Source: Sclerodactyla briareus
Lineage: Eukaryota; Echinodermata; Holothuroidea; Dendrochirotida; Sclerodactylidae
Assembly (NCBI GenBank): GCA_026419785.1
Contig: JAODTK010005802.1
Location: 124,001-188,000 of the forward strand
DNA length: 64,000 nt
Direction of reading: 5' to 3'
Part shown: positions 1 through 11,685 of the stretch, piece by piece
Layout of the letters: the number at the start of each line of letters is the position of its first letter
How positions within the stretch are numbered: position 1 is the stretch's first letter
The notes under the pieces: generated by a model
Seen by the model: only the letters and a program-made list of their open reading frames with translations
Databases searched by the model: none
What the model was told of the DNA's origin: nothing
Translations under genes and position numbers: made by a program

Positions 1-1060
1 AGTACATGACCCCTATTGTTTTGAGTTCAGGTCAGAAGTCATCTGAGGTCACCAGAGGTAAAAGTCTGAAAACCTTGTGAACACGATAAGTCCAAACTGG
101 TTGGCCTGATCAGGTTGGAATTTGGTTCGTAGATTTTCATGGGGACTACAGGAACCTATTGTTTTTTTTGTTTTGGGATTCCTGGACGAAGTCCAGCGGA
201 ATCTATGCAGTCATGACAGTGATGGTGTGTGTGTAGTATGTGTGTATGTACGCGGATTTTGTGACACGATAAACTCGGACCCCACCTGGAATGGATGAAG
301 CTCATACTTGGTATGTGTGTTCCCCATGATGAGTACATGACCCCTATTGTTTTGAGTTCAGGTCAGAAGTCATCTGAGGTCACCAGAGGTAAAAGTCTGA
401 AAACCTTGTGAACACGATAAGTCCAAACTGGTTGGCCTGATCAGGTTGGAATTTGGTTCGTAGATTTTCATGGGGACTACAGGAACCTATTGTGGGTATA
501 GTCGGGATGGATTTTTGTGAAGAATAGAAAATTTGAAAAGTCAATATTTTGGCCAATTTCGGCTTGTAAACACGATAACTTGACCCACCTGGATGGATGG
601 AGCTCATACTTGGTATGTGTGTTCCCCATGATGAGTACATGAACCCTATAATTTCCAGGTCAGGTCAGAGGTCATCTGAGGTCACCAGAGGTAAAAGTCT
701 GAAAACCTTGTGAACACGATAAGTCCAGAATGGTTGGTCTGATCAGGTTGAAATTTGGTGTGTAGCTTTCCTATGGGGAGTACAGAAATCCTATTGTTGT
801 GGTGGTTTTTTGTATATGTCAGAGGGTGACTTTTAGTCGAAAATGAAAATTTTGTGAAAATTCAATATTTTGGCCAATTAAGGCTTGGGAACATGATTCC
901 TCGACCCACCTGAATGGATGAAGCTCAGCACTGTGTATTTGTGTTCCCCATGATTACAACATTGATCCCTATCATTCTTGTCAGGCAGAGGTCATGATGA
1001 GTACATGAACCTATTGTTTTTCGGTCACCAGATGCCAAGTCTGACACCTTGAAATTATTG
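1..1060 (+). repeat. Helentron-like tandem array, copy A (left edge cut by window)
   Basis: Direct repeats of a unit recognisable by 'agtacatga', 'ccctattgtttt', 'cacgataagtcc' and 'ggtctgatcaggttg'. The agtacatga marker occurs near 1, 332 and 634, giving spacings of about 331 and 302 bp. Each unit contains two related half-units of about 150 bp. Bases 1-155 are repeated almost identically at 332-492. A hairpin-type left terminus with a GT-rich stretch sits inside the array at about 178-245, so two elements are nested or joined here. The repeats themselves are certain; assignment to a transposon class is inference. Confidence 0.9.
178..250 (+). mobile_element. Left terminus of Helentron-like element (hairpin plus GT-rich tract)
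   Basis: The sequence gattcctggac, gaa, gtccag then cggaatc forms an imperfect hairpin with a 3-nt loop. It is followed by 'tatgcagtca' and a GT-rich run, as at 2685, 42086, 48303 and 56688. This order (hairpin, tatgcagtca, GT microsatellite, 'cacgataactcg') is the invariant left end of the family. Confidence 0.7.
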
Positions 1061-1490
1061 TGTAGCTATCTTTTCAGAGTTTAGGAACCCTATTGGTTGG
1101 TTGGGAAACATGTGAAATTTGTCAGACGATATGTTTCCCATGAGACTTGTATAATCTCCCATTTGTCCTTGTGTCTGGCTATGGTTGTCAGGAAGAGTCA
1201 AGGAATTAATAAGCATTTTGGCTTTCTGGTTGTTTCGGTCAGGGGTGAATCTTGGTCGAAAATAGCAAATACGGTGAATAATTTGATATTTGGCCAATTC
1301 GGCTTGTAGTGTACCTCTTATCAAGAGTACGGACATATGGCTGATCACAAGAGCATTATTTTGGAGGAAAATGGGAAATTTGTCAGACATCTTTTTTGCC
1401 CATAATAAGCTGTACAATCTCCATTTGTCCCTGTGCTGGCATGGTTGTCAGAAATGAGTCAATGAATCACTATATGGCCTTTGGCTTTCT
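1060..1490 (+). mobile_element. Right terminus of Helentron-like element, copy A (duplicated end)
   Basis: Two tandem versions of the family's right end. The first finishes near 1232 (gagtcaaggaatt, then aagcattttggctt) and the second near 1490 (gagtcaatgaatc, then 'ggcctttggctttctg'). Both carry the conserved lead-in 'atgtttcccatgagacttg' or 'cccataataagctg'. The subterminal GTCAAGGAATC-like motif is the reverse complement of the left-end GATTCCTTGAC. The short hairpin just before the end resembles the 3' hairpin of Helitron/Helentron elements. Confidence 0.7.
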
Positions 1491-1598
1491 GATCCTGCCA
1501 CCCTTTCCAAATGTCCATGTTATGCTGTGCACGTGTTGAGCTTTGATGGAAACTATTAGCACTAATATATCATGTTTTTGTCATTTCTTCTTTTGCAG

Positions 1599-1713
1599 AT
1601 TTAATGTACAGTTCCGCCGATTTTGATAGTGCAGGGGAATTCATTGATTACACTCCTGTAGCCACAATAGGGATTCCCAAGGAGACCTCTAAGCTATCGT
1701 TTCATTCCTTGTG
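1599..1713 (+). CDS. Exon-like piece after a strong splice acceptor, unknown protein
   Basis: A pyrimidine tract ending tttcttcttttgcag (1584-1598) is followed by an open frame with residues LMYSSADFDSAGEF (from 1601) and continuing to a stop at 1711-1713. A second coding-like phrase in another frame follows at about 1714-1770 (NDDSWVEDDELLKF), suggesting that an indel splits one exon. I do not recognise the protein. The same acceptor and exon start recur at 7745 in the duplicated segment, where the frame is more damaged. It may be a gene exon or part of the repeated segment. Confidence 0.35.
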
Positions 1714-1796
1714 AACGATGACAGTTGGGTGGAGGATGATGAGCTCCTAAAATTTCGTTTGCTGAACTGGACTATCCGACGGGGGTAGTGGTAACA

Positions 1797-2045
1797 AGAT
1801 GACTGGTGTTTGACCATGATGATACAACCACTCTCACTGTATCCGATTGACGATGTTGGTGAGTTTGTTACGTTACTTCTACGAAGTATGTGTATCTCAT
1901 GGTTCCACGCATAGAGGCCCAAGGGGTAATATAGCGCCTTTGGCCAAATTCATTCGAAACTGTACCTTCTTATATATGACTTTTCACTCTGACCATTCCA
2001 GTGTGAGTTCCATGCAATCTTCTTGCCACATTTTTTGGGAATGTA
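1797..2045 (+). repeat. End of segment duplicated at 7982-8246
   Basis: The stretch from 'gatgactggtgtt' to 'acattttttggga' matches 7982-8246 with scattered indels, sharing 'catgatgatacaaccactctca', 'ttggccaaattcattcg' and 'tgacttttcactctgaccat'. Similarity stops after the 'acattttttgg' shared by both, marking the right breakpoint of a larger duplication. Confidence 0.8.
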
Positions 2046-2071
2046 AATGATAGACGATGTTACTTTCATGA

Positions 2072-2079
2072 TTATAATA

Positions 2080-2150
<71 letters not shown>
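2072..2150 (+). repeat. (AT)n microsatellite
   Basis: About 75 bp of nearly pure alternating AT. The ORF through it (polyI/Y) is an artefact. Immediately downstream at 2158-2182 lies a perfect 10-bp inverted repeat. Confidence 0.97.
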
Positions 2151-2157
2151 ATACCTT

Positions 2158-2182
2158 GGATGGAGTTATTTCAACTCCATCC
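2158..2182. other. Perfect 10-bp hairpin next to the (AT)n tract
   Basis: GGATGGAGTT (2158-2167), loop ATTTC, AACTCCATCC (2173-2182). The stem is fully paired. No poly-U tract or gene context suggests a terminator. It could be the edge of a mobile element or a structure associated with the AT repeat. Confidence 0.6.
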
Positions 2183-2684
2183 CAGCTCCCATCCGATCAG
2201 CCCTAAGAAAAAGCAGCATATGTCAACTCAATCGGAATACGACAAGCATATATATATCACTTAGCAGGTCATTTCTGTAGCGACCGCTACCCCTTTACTA
2301 TCTTAATAGAAGGATCAATAGAGACTCTCGATATGTTGAGAATCGTTTGGTTGTAAAACCCAAACCACAATTCCTTAATCCCTTGGTTTCAAATTATTCC
2401 AATGGAACTGAAAAATTGCATAAAATAGCAATTCAGTTCAATCGATTTCATCTATACTTGAGCATAGATACAATGTACATAATGAAGTATGACAGGATAC
2501 TAGAAGAAAAACAAATAATGTTTATCAAGGCTAGTGACTAAAAAAATAATGATATATACAGGAAACAAGAAAGGTATGTCAGATAGTGACTAGCTAGAAA
2601 CTAACGCTTGTTGAAAAATGGGAATTGAAAGCATTTGAGGTATTTAGCGAGAGCAGATTACATTGTTAGCTCTGATTTTTTTTT

Positions 2685-3945
2685 ATTCCTTGACGAAGTC
2701 AGAGGAATCTATGCAGTCATGACAGTGTGTGTGTGTGTATGTATGTATGTGTGTATGTAACGTTTGTAACACGATAACTCGATCCCGCCTGCATGGATGA
2801 AGCTCATACTACATGATGAGTACATGAACCATATTGTTTTTGGGGTCAGGTCAGAGGTCATCTGAGGTCACCAGAGGTCAAAGTCTGAAAACCTTGTAAA
2901 TACGATAAGTTCAGAATGGTTGGTCTGATCAGGTTGAATTTGGTGTGTAGCTTTCTTATGGGGAGCGCAGGAACCCTATTGTTTTTGGTATAGGTCGGGG
3001 GTGAATTTTGGTGGAAAATAGAAAATTTGTGAAAAAGTCGATATTCTGGCCAATTTTGGCTTGTAAACACGATAACTCGATCCCGCCTGCATGGATGAAG
3101 CTCATACTTGATATGTGTGATCCCATGATGAGTACATGAACCCTATTGTTTTTGGGGTCAGGTCAGAGGTCATCTGAGGTCACCAGAGGTCAAAGTCTGA
3201 AACTTGTAAACAGGATAAGTCCAGAATGGTTGGTCTGATCAGGTTGAATTTGGTGTGTAGCTTTCTTATGGGGAGTACAGGAACCCTATTGTTTTTGGTT
3301 TAGGTCAGGGTGAATTTTGGTCAAAAATAGAAAATTGTGAAAAGTCAATATTTTGGCCAATTTTGGCTTGTAAACACGATAACTCGATCCCGCCTGCATG
3401 GATGAAGCTCATACTTGGTTTGTGTGTTCTCCATGATGTGTACATGAACCCTATTGTTTTTGGGGTCAGGTCAGAGGTCATCTGAGGTCACCAGAGGTCA
3501 AAGTCTGAAAACTTGTAAACAGGATAAGTCCAGAATGGTTGGTCTGATCAGGTTGAATTTGGTGTGTAGCTTTCTTATGGTGAGCACAGAAACCCTATTG
3601 TTTTTGGTTTAGGTCAGGGTGAATTTTGGTCAAAAATAGAGAATTTGAGAAAAGTCAATATTTTGGCCAATTTTGGCTTGTAAACACGATAACTCAACCC
3701 CGCCTAGATGGATGAAGCTCATGTGTGTTCCCCATAATGAGTACATGAACCCTATTGTTTTTGGGGTCAGGTCAGAGGTCATCTGAGGTCACCAGAGGTC
3801 AAAGTCTGAAAACTTGTAAACAGGATAAGTCCAGAATGGTTGGTCTGATCAGGTTGAATTTGGTGTGTAGCTTTCTTATGGGGAGTACAGGAACCCTATT
3901 GTTTTTGGTTTAGGTCAGGGTGAATTTTGGTCAAAAATAGAACCA
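2685..3945 (+). mobile_element. Helentron-like element, copy B: left terminus plus about four 302-bp units
   Basis: Begins with attccttgac, gaa, gtcagaggaatc (2685-2709), then a GT microsatellite. Markers for successive units fall near 2819, 3131, 3439 and 3740, a period of about 302-312 bp. This is the best-preserved array in the window, with adjacent units almost identical over long stretches. The array stops abruptly near 3941 inside a unit with no right terminus, so this copy is 3'-truncated. Confidence 0.9.
2848..2880 (+). promoter_or_regulatory. Four AGGTCA half-sites (DR1 + DR4 + DR4), best-preserved type
   Basis: AGGTCA at 2848, 2855, 2865 and 2875, separated by g, tctg and ccag. Identical 33-bp cassettes occur at 3160-3192, 3468-3500, 3769-3801 and 56904-56936, with eroded versions in most other units. 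AGGTCA direct repeats with 1- or 4-bp spacing are known binding sites for RXR-type nuclear receptor heterodimers. Any function here is inference. Confidence 0.55.
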
Positions 3946-5635
3946 TTGGTGGAAAAATATGAAAAGTTTCTCCTCTCATAAAATGCACATTCGATTATCT
4001 GAAACTACTGTCACAACAATGTTCCTTGGCAGTGCTTCTTTTCAATCGTGTTTCCCAATTTGAAATGCGGCAGTCATATACTGGGCCATGTCGAGTTAAA
4101 GACATTAACATTTGTGAGAAGAAGTATAATGGGCCCTAAACACTATAGAATCCCCCCACTTCGGGGGGATATTCTGGTTTTGCTCTGCTGTAACCGCTCC
4201 TACCAATTTATTTTAGCTTGCAACTCATGGGTCCTGGCCCCCTGGTGCAATTTTTGATGAGTTTGAAAGTGAGCTTTGTGCCATGATGTGCCTGCCTAGC
4301 TCTAATTGGCAGGGAATCGAAAGAAATAATTTTGTCGATTCCACAAAACTTGGTGGCTGTGGACGGTGACGGTTCTTAGATACATGGCCCATTATTTCAC
4401 CAGGTCACCCAAAGGTCAAATGGGGATTTTAACGCATTTTTGTACTCTATCAGATTTAAATAAAACAGATGGGGTGGTATGGACTTCATTGGTCTGAAAA
4501 CACGTGCAATGAATATGGAAATCACCAGAGGTCAAAGATTGCTTTCCTGAAACCTCACCACATTTCAATCAAAACTTGGTGATGTTGACTAGTTTGTCGA
4601 ATGAATGACGGTCACTTCATCGACTATCCTCCCCCCCCTTCCTTTTGGTCATGGATGTCATCCTTCTGATTTATAAATCTTTGTGGCGATATAACATGTG
4701 AAGGATTTACTCCTCCAGGCGGATTCTAGATCTTTGATGGATGTTGACAAAAATAAGTTACAATGTTCATATACGCTAGGCCATCTTTGACCATGTGGAA
4801 GGTCAAGGTCAAAGGCCTCTTAATGGCCCGGCGCCCATTGGTGTAAACTTTTCCGTCGAGTTGGCCACTACTCGCTATCATGGATGTTTTACCAAGTCCC
4901 AGCATAATTGTCCGCTGTCTATGATCACTTGGCATGCAATGGTCGAGGTCCTAAGTCATTGAAGGGCACAACATCGCATGGCACGCATGGGTGAAATTGC
5001 TCTTTTGGCCACCATTATGATAATTTTTTTTTTATTATGCTTACCAACCTGATACAATTTTTAGGTCAAATGTCATTTCAGTCCTAATATCATTTTGTGA
5101 AGTTGTCCATTTGGCCCACATTTGATGGGCCGGGCTTTGATCTATGGGGTGTTAGACGTCGAAGCTGGACACTCGCGATTTACTAATCTGCTTGGGGGCA
5201 TCGATGAACCATGTGAAAACGTAATAGAGGAGCCCAATAGGCTACCATTTAGTCACCCTTTCAGAGAATTGTTAATCAAACTTGTCATAGACAACGTGGT
5301 TCTCTGTGGCCCTGAGAAATCTTGACCACCTTAACTTTAAGTCAATGGTCATTAAAGGCACTTGAGGCTTTTTGTGAATTGCAAGATGAAATTTGTAGAT
5401 TATTTTTTTCTTGAGGCAGTACCTTCTTGCCCATTTTCAAGCAACAGTTAAATCAGCCAATGTGGGAAACAATGCTAAGAAATACATTTTTTTTCCCCAC
5501 ACGCCACATGAATGCTGACGGACTTCTTGGGAACATTCAACCCATACTGCAAATTGGTCTCCTTCTTCGTAATAAATATTTTGGTACATTGATACGGTTT
5601 GAGCTACAAAGCATCATGAGTGCGTCTTGGTGTTA
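3946..5635. other. No gene recognised; old repeat traces
   Basis: Unique-looking DNA with scattered phrases ('aaggtcaaaggcc', 'ggtcaccagagg', 'gaagggcacaaca') resembling very old copies of repeats found at 50.6, 56.2 and 59.9 kb. Open frames at 4048-4257 and 5122-5325 have no family signature. A poly-C run lies near 4631. Confidence 0.4.
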
Positions 5636-7640
5636 GGTGGTAGGTCGGATTGAATTTTAGTCAAGAATAGAAAATGTGGAGAATTGAGATTTTGCCAATT
5701 TTTAAACCCGCTTGAAAACAACCGATAACTTGACTCCACCGGAAGATGAAGCTCATCTTGGAATGTGAGTTCCCCATGATGAGTACATCAACCCTATTGT
5801 TTTTTTGTCAATAAGGTCTCTGAGGTCAACGGGTCAGCCTGAATGTCTTGTAAACATGATAAGTCCAAACTGGTTGGCCTGATCAGGTGGAAATTTGGTC
5901 GTTAGATTTTCATGGGGACAAGTAACCTATTATTTTTGGTTCGGGTTGAAAGGTTGAATTTTGTCAAGAGAGTAGGGAAAATTGTGAAAGGTCAATTTGT
6001 TGGCCAATTTTCGTCTTGTAAACACACGATAACTTGACCCCACCGTGGTAGTGGATGGAAGCTCATACTTGATATTGGGTTCCCCATGACTGAGGTCATG
6101 ATCCTATTGTTTTGGGGTCAGGGTGCGAGGTCATTTGAGGTCAAAGTCTGAAATACTGTTAAACACATACCAGAATGGTGATCTGATTGTGTTATTTGCT
6201 TTGTAGCTTCTTCATTAGGATACCGAACCTCTTTTTTTTTTTGTTTTGGAATTCTTGATGATGAAGTCAGAGGATCTATGGTTCGTCAGTGACAGTTGAT
6301 TGTTGTGTAGTATGTACTGTTGTTGTCACGCCTGCTGTGCACACGGATAAGGACTCGACGTTCCACCTGATAGTGGATGAAGCTCATACTTGGTATGTGT
6401 GTTCCCCAGCAATGATCATGACCCCTATTGTGTTTGGTTCAAGGTCAGCAATTCATCTAGTCACTCAGATGTCATGATAGGTCTGAAAACTTGTGAACAC
6501 GATAAGTTCCAGAATTGTTGGTCTGATCAGCTTCAAATTTGGTGTTTAGCCTTTTTATGGGGAGCACAGTAACCCGATTGTTTCTGGTATAGGGTCGGGA
6601 TGCTTTTGTGAAGAAGAAAATTGAAACATCCATCTTTTGACCCATTTTGGCTTGTGAACACGATAACTCGACCCCACCCTTTGGATGGTGAAGCCATACT
6701 TAGTATGTGTGATTCCCATGAATGATCACATGAACCCTAAAATTTCCAGGGTCAGGTCAGGTCATCTTGAGGTCACCAGTGGTAAAAGTCTGAAAACCTT
6801 GTGAGACCGAGTTAATCCAGAATGGTTAGTCTTAATCGGTTGAAATTGTTGTTGTGTAGCTTTTCCGTATGGGGAGTACAGCAATTCTATTGTGTTTTTG
6901 TATAGGTTCAGAGGTGACTTTTAGTCGAAATGAAAATTTTTGTGAAAATCAATATTTGCCAATTAGGCTGTGAACATGATTACATCGGGATCCCACCCCT
7001 TAATGGATGAAGCTCAAACTTATTATGTGCGTTCCCCATGAATTCACAAATGAATCCCTATCATTCTGGGGTCAGGTCAGAGGTCTAAGTGAGTACATGA
7101 ACGCCTATTTGTTTTTGAGGTCACCAATGCCACCTGACATCCTTGAAGTAGTGTGTAGCGGCTATCTTATCAAGAGTTTGGAACCCTATTGGGTTTTGTT
7201 GGGGAAAAATGTAAATATTGTCCATACGATATGTTTCCCATATGAGCTTGGTTATATCTGCCCATTTGTCCTGTGTCTGGACATATGGTTGTCATGAAGA
7301 GTTCAGGGAATCACTAAAGCCTTTTGACTTTCTGGATTGTTTATGTCATGGGTGAATCTTGGTCGAAAAAATATCAAATACGTGAATAATTGATATTTTG
7401 GCCATGTTCGGGCTTAGTGTGTAGCCTCTTATCAAGAGTCACAATGAACCATATTGGCTGATCACAAGAGCATTATTCCTTTGGGAGGAAAATGGTAAAA
7501 TTTGTCATCATTTTCATTAATCTTTTTGTTCAATAATAATCTGGTGACAATTTTCCACCCCCCATTGGTCCCTGTGCCTGCCTAGTTTGTCAGAATGAGT
7601 CAATGAATCAACTATATAGGCCTCTGGCTTTCTGATTCCT
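5636..7640 (+). mobile_element. Helentron-like element, copy C (indel-rich duplicate of copy A)
   Basis: Follows the same order of sub-variants as 1-1490, including the rare variants 'ccctaaaatttccagg' near 6735 (copy A near 645) and the duplicated right terminus near 7300 and 7590. The degenerate left terminus is at about 6250-6276. It has many more single-base insertions than copy A. The shared private variants show that this is a duplication of the same locus, not an independent insertion. Confidence 0.85.
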
Positions 7641-7744
7641 GCAACCCTTTTCCAATTGTCCTAGTTTATGCTGTGCACGTGTTGAGCTTTGATGGAAACT
7701 ATTTAGCACTATATAGTATGTTTTGTCAATTTCTTCTTTTGCAG

Positions 7745-7870
7745 ATTTAATGTACAGTTCCGCCGATTTTGATAGTCGGGTTACGTGGTCATGATAGTTA
7801 GGGGGTGTACCTCGCAGTTACTAATGGCCAGGAAAGACGAACAAGATAAGTGGGATTCCCAATGAGAGCC
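7745..7870 (+). pseudogene. Duplicate of the exon-like piece at 1599, disrupted
   Basis: A pyrimidine tract and acceptor ending tcttcttttgcag precede the same 'atttaatgtacagttccgcc' start as at 1599. After 'gattttgatagt' the sequence diverges for about 75 bp (an insertion of unrelated bases) before similarity resumes at 'gggattcccaa'. The frame is broken, so this copy cannot encode the 1599 peptide. Confidence 0.5.
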
Positions 7871-8249
7871 TGCTACTATCTATCGTTGTTCATTCCTATG
7901 TGAACGATGACAGTTTGGGTGTAGGAGTGATACTCCTAGAAATTTCTTTTGCTGAACTGGAATATCCACTGTGTAATACAGAATGACTGGTGTTACCCAT
8001 GATGATACAACCACTCTCAATGGCGAATCACTGTCTCCGATTACAGAGTGGTGGAGTTGGTTACGTTCCCTTCTACGAAGTAATGTGTATCGTCATGGGA
8101 AGCGTAGTTACCACGGCAGAGAGCCCAAGGGATATAGCGGTCCTTTGGCCAAATTCATTCGTAAACTGACTCCTCTATATTGACTTTTCACTCTGACCAT
8201 GCAGCGTGTGAGTGACTGCACATGCAATCTTGCCGACATTTTTTGGAGA

Positions 8250-8690
8250 GATAGGTAACCACACATCAAAACACTCAAACACACTGTTGGTGGGGTGCTT
8301 CTCCGAGGGCTGCATGAAAAAACTCGAAGATTCGGAGTCATAGAGTTCTCTGGTATATAATCCCAAGGGGGGCGGGCAATGCGAAATATCACCCAACCTC
8401 AAAAATAAGGAAGATATCTGATTACTCTTCTCTCACCATCATACAGTCTCTCTCTAGCTCGAAAACCATGTCGATAGTCGTATGTTCGAGGTGACTGAGG
8501 AAAGGAGGGAAACCCAAGCACGCACCAGCCGAGCATATAAGGAAATAAAAAACAGCGACGTGATACTCTCCGAGAAGACACAAAGGAAATATCAGGAGAG
8601 GTCGGGTCTGGGAGCGAGAACTGTACTTCGCCCAATGAACTTGTGTAGGGCCGGAGTGGTGTGTTTCCGGGACGAGGTCGGTTGAGGTGT
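8250..8690. other. Unassigned DNA between the duplication breakpoint and the G-rich block
   Basis: Starts where similarity to 1-2045 ends. There are short open frames on both strands (for example 8482-8685, VTEERRETQARTSRAYKEI), with no motif that I recognise. No splice signals stand out. Confidence 0.3.
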
Positions 8691-9684
8691 TTGTGTCGAA
8701 AAAGGGACAAGTCAAGCATCAAGTGGTGCGGGGGTGGAGGAATTAGTGTTAATTCAGGTGTTGGATTGTTATAACCTGACAGCTGGTCAGATTTGTGTTT
8801 CTCTATGAGGGAAGGTGGAAAAAGTAGTGGTGACGGGTGGTGGAAAATCATCTGTCTAATGACTCTGGAAGCTCTCTGGGGTGGGGGAGGTTGGGTGCCG
8901 TCGTCTGATGGAACTGCTTTGTTATCGTCAGAAAGAAAGAGTGGTTGAACTTGGGGGCTCTTGGGGCGGGCGAGGTGTAGGGTAGAAGTGGTCTTATTAG
9001 AAAGGGTGGCGTGCGATGTGGACTGGAACAGGGCGGATAAAACAAAGTAGAGGTGTGGGCACGAGGCAAAAAGAAGAAGGCAGGAAGGAAGGGAGGGCGG
9101 GAGGGTGAGGGACAAAGTAAGAGGTCTTGGTAGGTATCCTGGTTGGGATTAATGCCTTGGGGGGGTGCACAGTATCATGTTGGGGGAGGATGTGTTTTGG
9201 TTCATTAGTCTGGGCAGGCGTCTCAACATAGGGGGTGATTTGGGGAGCATGGAGGACGGAACGACGAGAAGGAGGCGGCGGGCGGGGTGGTGGTGGTGTT
9301 GAAGGAGAACGGCTAGGCACAGAGACAGAACTCGAGAGGGGGGTGGCAGCAGGTCCAGCGTGATAGGGCCCAGGCAAGCTGAAAACCGGTGAAGAGGCGG
9401 AGAAGGGCAGAAGGGGGGGGGGGCGACAGGGGAAATTGGTGGGGACGGCGGAGGGGAGCGCAGAACCTATTGGGGGGGTAGGGTCTGGGGGGAAGGGGGG
9501 GGGAAAAAGAAAGGGGAAAAGCGAGTCGCCGAAGTTTGGCTTGGAACGACAGGAACTCCGGCCGCCTGGATATACGCAACTTGAGTGGGTAGCCCAGGAT
9601 GAGGACAAACCCGAGGGGGGGGCAGGCAAGGGCGCGGGCACCAGGTCAAAGGCGGAAAACGGGAACGAGAAGGCCCAGAAATGG
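8690..9684 (+). repeat. G-rich, C-poor low-complexity insert
   Basis: Long runs of G, including about 11 near 9411-9422 and others near 9474 and 9498. The minus-strand ORFs through it (8399-9115 and 8997-9641) are proline/serine-rich only because of the composition. Helentron-like sequence starts immediately after, at 'cggatcagttgaatttggt' (9688). A stray 'gcagaacctattggggg' at 9460 shows repeat sequence inside the block. Either an insertion into an array or low-quality sequence. Confidence 0.6.
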
Positions 9685-10825
9685 GGGCGGATCAGTTGAA
9701 TTTGGTGGGTACTGCTTATGGGTACAGAACCCTATTGGTTTTTGGTTTAGGTCCGGGTAAATTTTGGTCAAAATGAATTTTGAAAAATCATATTGGCCAA
9801 TTTTTGGCTGGTAACCACAGAACTCGAGCCCGCTGCATGGATAAGCTCATACTTTTGGTGTTTGGTTGTGTTCGTCCAGTAGGTGTGTACATGGAACCCG
9901 TGTAGTTGTTTTGGGTCAGGTCTAGTTGCACCAAAGTGCCAGAGTTTGAAAATCTTTTTACACGATAAGTCCAGAACGGGGGGGGGGTTGTTTGATCAGT
10001 TGTAAATATGGGGTGTACGTTCTTCTGGGGTGAGCCGCATAAACCCTATGTGCTTGGTTAGGCCGGGGTGAATTTTGGTCAAAAATCGAGAATTTGAGGA
10101 AAAGTTCAATATTTGGGCCCATTTTGGGCTGGTTAGACGAGCAAGTAACTGGGATACCACCGAGTGGTTCGCCGCCAGATTGATAAGGCTCATTGTGTGT
10201 TCCCCTAATTAGGTACATGAACCCTATTGGTTTTGGGTCGCGGCAAGGTCATCTGAGTCCACCAGAGTCACAGTCTAAAATCCTTGTAAGCACGGTAAGT
10301 CCAGAGTGGTGGGTTGTCGTCTCGCATCGTAGAAGTTGGTTGGGGTTGGCTTCTATTGGAGAGGAGTCAACAGGAACGTGCCCGATAATGTTTGGTATAA
10401 TCTGGGGGAATTTTGATCATACTAGAAAATTTATGTAACAGTTGAATATTTTGGCTATTTGGTGGCTTTTTAAGGACTACGATAACTCGACCTGGGGCCG
10501 GGTGATGAAGCTCATACTCGGTATGTGTGTAAAATAACCCCACGATGATATGGACCCTATTGTTTGTGGGGTCGAGTCGAGGTCCTCTAGGTCGCCATAG
10601 ATCAGACGTCTAACGATCCTGAAATTCACTTTGATCATTTCCTATCAGAGTATAGGAACCGGCGAGGGTTGGCTGGTTGGGATAAACAGGGGGGGACGTG
10701 GTTGCCTAGGTTGTTATGGTTCCCATATGAGCTGTTGCAGACGTCCATTTGTCTCCGTGTCCCTATCTAATTTGTAGAAAGCATCAAGGAATTACACGAA
10801 CGAACCTGGTTTGGCTTTCTTGTTT
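9685..10825 (+). mobile_element. Helentron-like element, copy D (heavily eroded array with right terminus)
   Basis: Three to four units are detectable ('accctattggtttttgg', 'gataagtccagaac', 'gaagctcatactcggtatgtgtg'). The right end is at about 10780-10825 ('atcaaggaatt' then 'tttggctttcttg'). Indel density is high. Confidence 0.75.
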
Positions 10826-11685
10826 AATTATGACTGTGATTCACAAAGTGTTACATAATTATTCAAGGGATTAATGGTGTTCATCTATTGGTCCTCGTCA
10901 GGGAGAGTGAGTTTCTTTCTGCGAGGAGAGTGGTAAGGGGGGGAGCTTGGCACAGAAATCTTGGGAGTTTGCGAGATTGGGTGTTGAAACATTAAGTAGG
11001 GTAAGGGTGTGAAGCGAGGTGGGTGTTCCATGCATGGGGAGAGGAAGATACACTCTTAGAAACAATAGGGGCGACTATCGACAGCTCTGCAAGAATTCCA
11101 GAGGAGAAGGGGATGGGGGCGCTGCTGGGTGAATAAATAACAGTAGTAATACAAAGAGGGTGTGTCATGTCAACAGGAGGGATGTGTATGTGTGTCCTGC
11201 GAGCGTCTGCATGGAAGAGGGGGGTCGGTGGTGGACTTGAGTGGTTGTTGGCAGATTTATCGATTGATTTTAAAAGAGCCTGCGTCAGTAAGTTAGACCA
11301 AGTACATAGTGATAAGCGCACTACAAATTTTTAATTCATTCAACATGAAATGACTAGGCCAGCGTGTGGGGTCGTACTATCATTATAATGATGGTGAGGA
11401 AATGGAGAGAGTAATTGTTTTCCCAAAATGATTGTAGTTATTGTTTGAAAAGCAAATTGGAGCTAACAAGAACACTCTTTGCTTCGGAACTGAGATTTAC
11501 ACATAGGTCTTGTCGTGCACGAATACCTGACTGTCCTTCAGTTCAGCAAAAAGTCTAAGAAATATTAGAACCACACGTTGATATCATGTAAAAGAATTAA
11601 CAGCAAGAGTAGTCCTATACAGAACTCGTGAACTCCAGAATTAATGTTCTAATGAAAAAATTTTGGTCGACCTAATTTACGTGGG
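10826..11685. other. No gene recognised
   Basis: Mixed-composition DNA. The minus-strand frame at 10992-11321 has no family signature. Nothing supportable beyond a G-rich patch at 10920-11010. Confidence 0.35.

Noticed and set aside
2047..2280. Plus-strand ORF rich in Ile/Tyr
   Set aside because: Translation of the (AT)n microsatellite.
8399..9641. Two long overlapping minus-strand ORFs (238 and 214 codons)
   Set aside because: Pro/Ser-rich low complexity from the G-rich block, mutually overlapping in different frames, with no motif.
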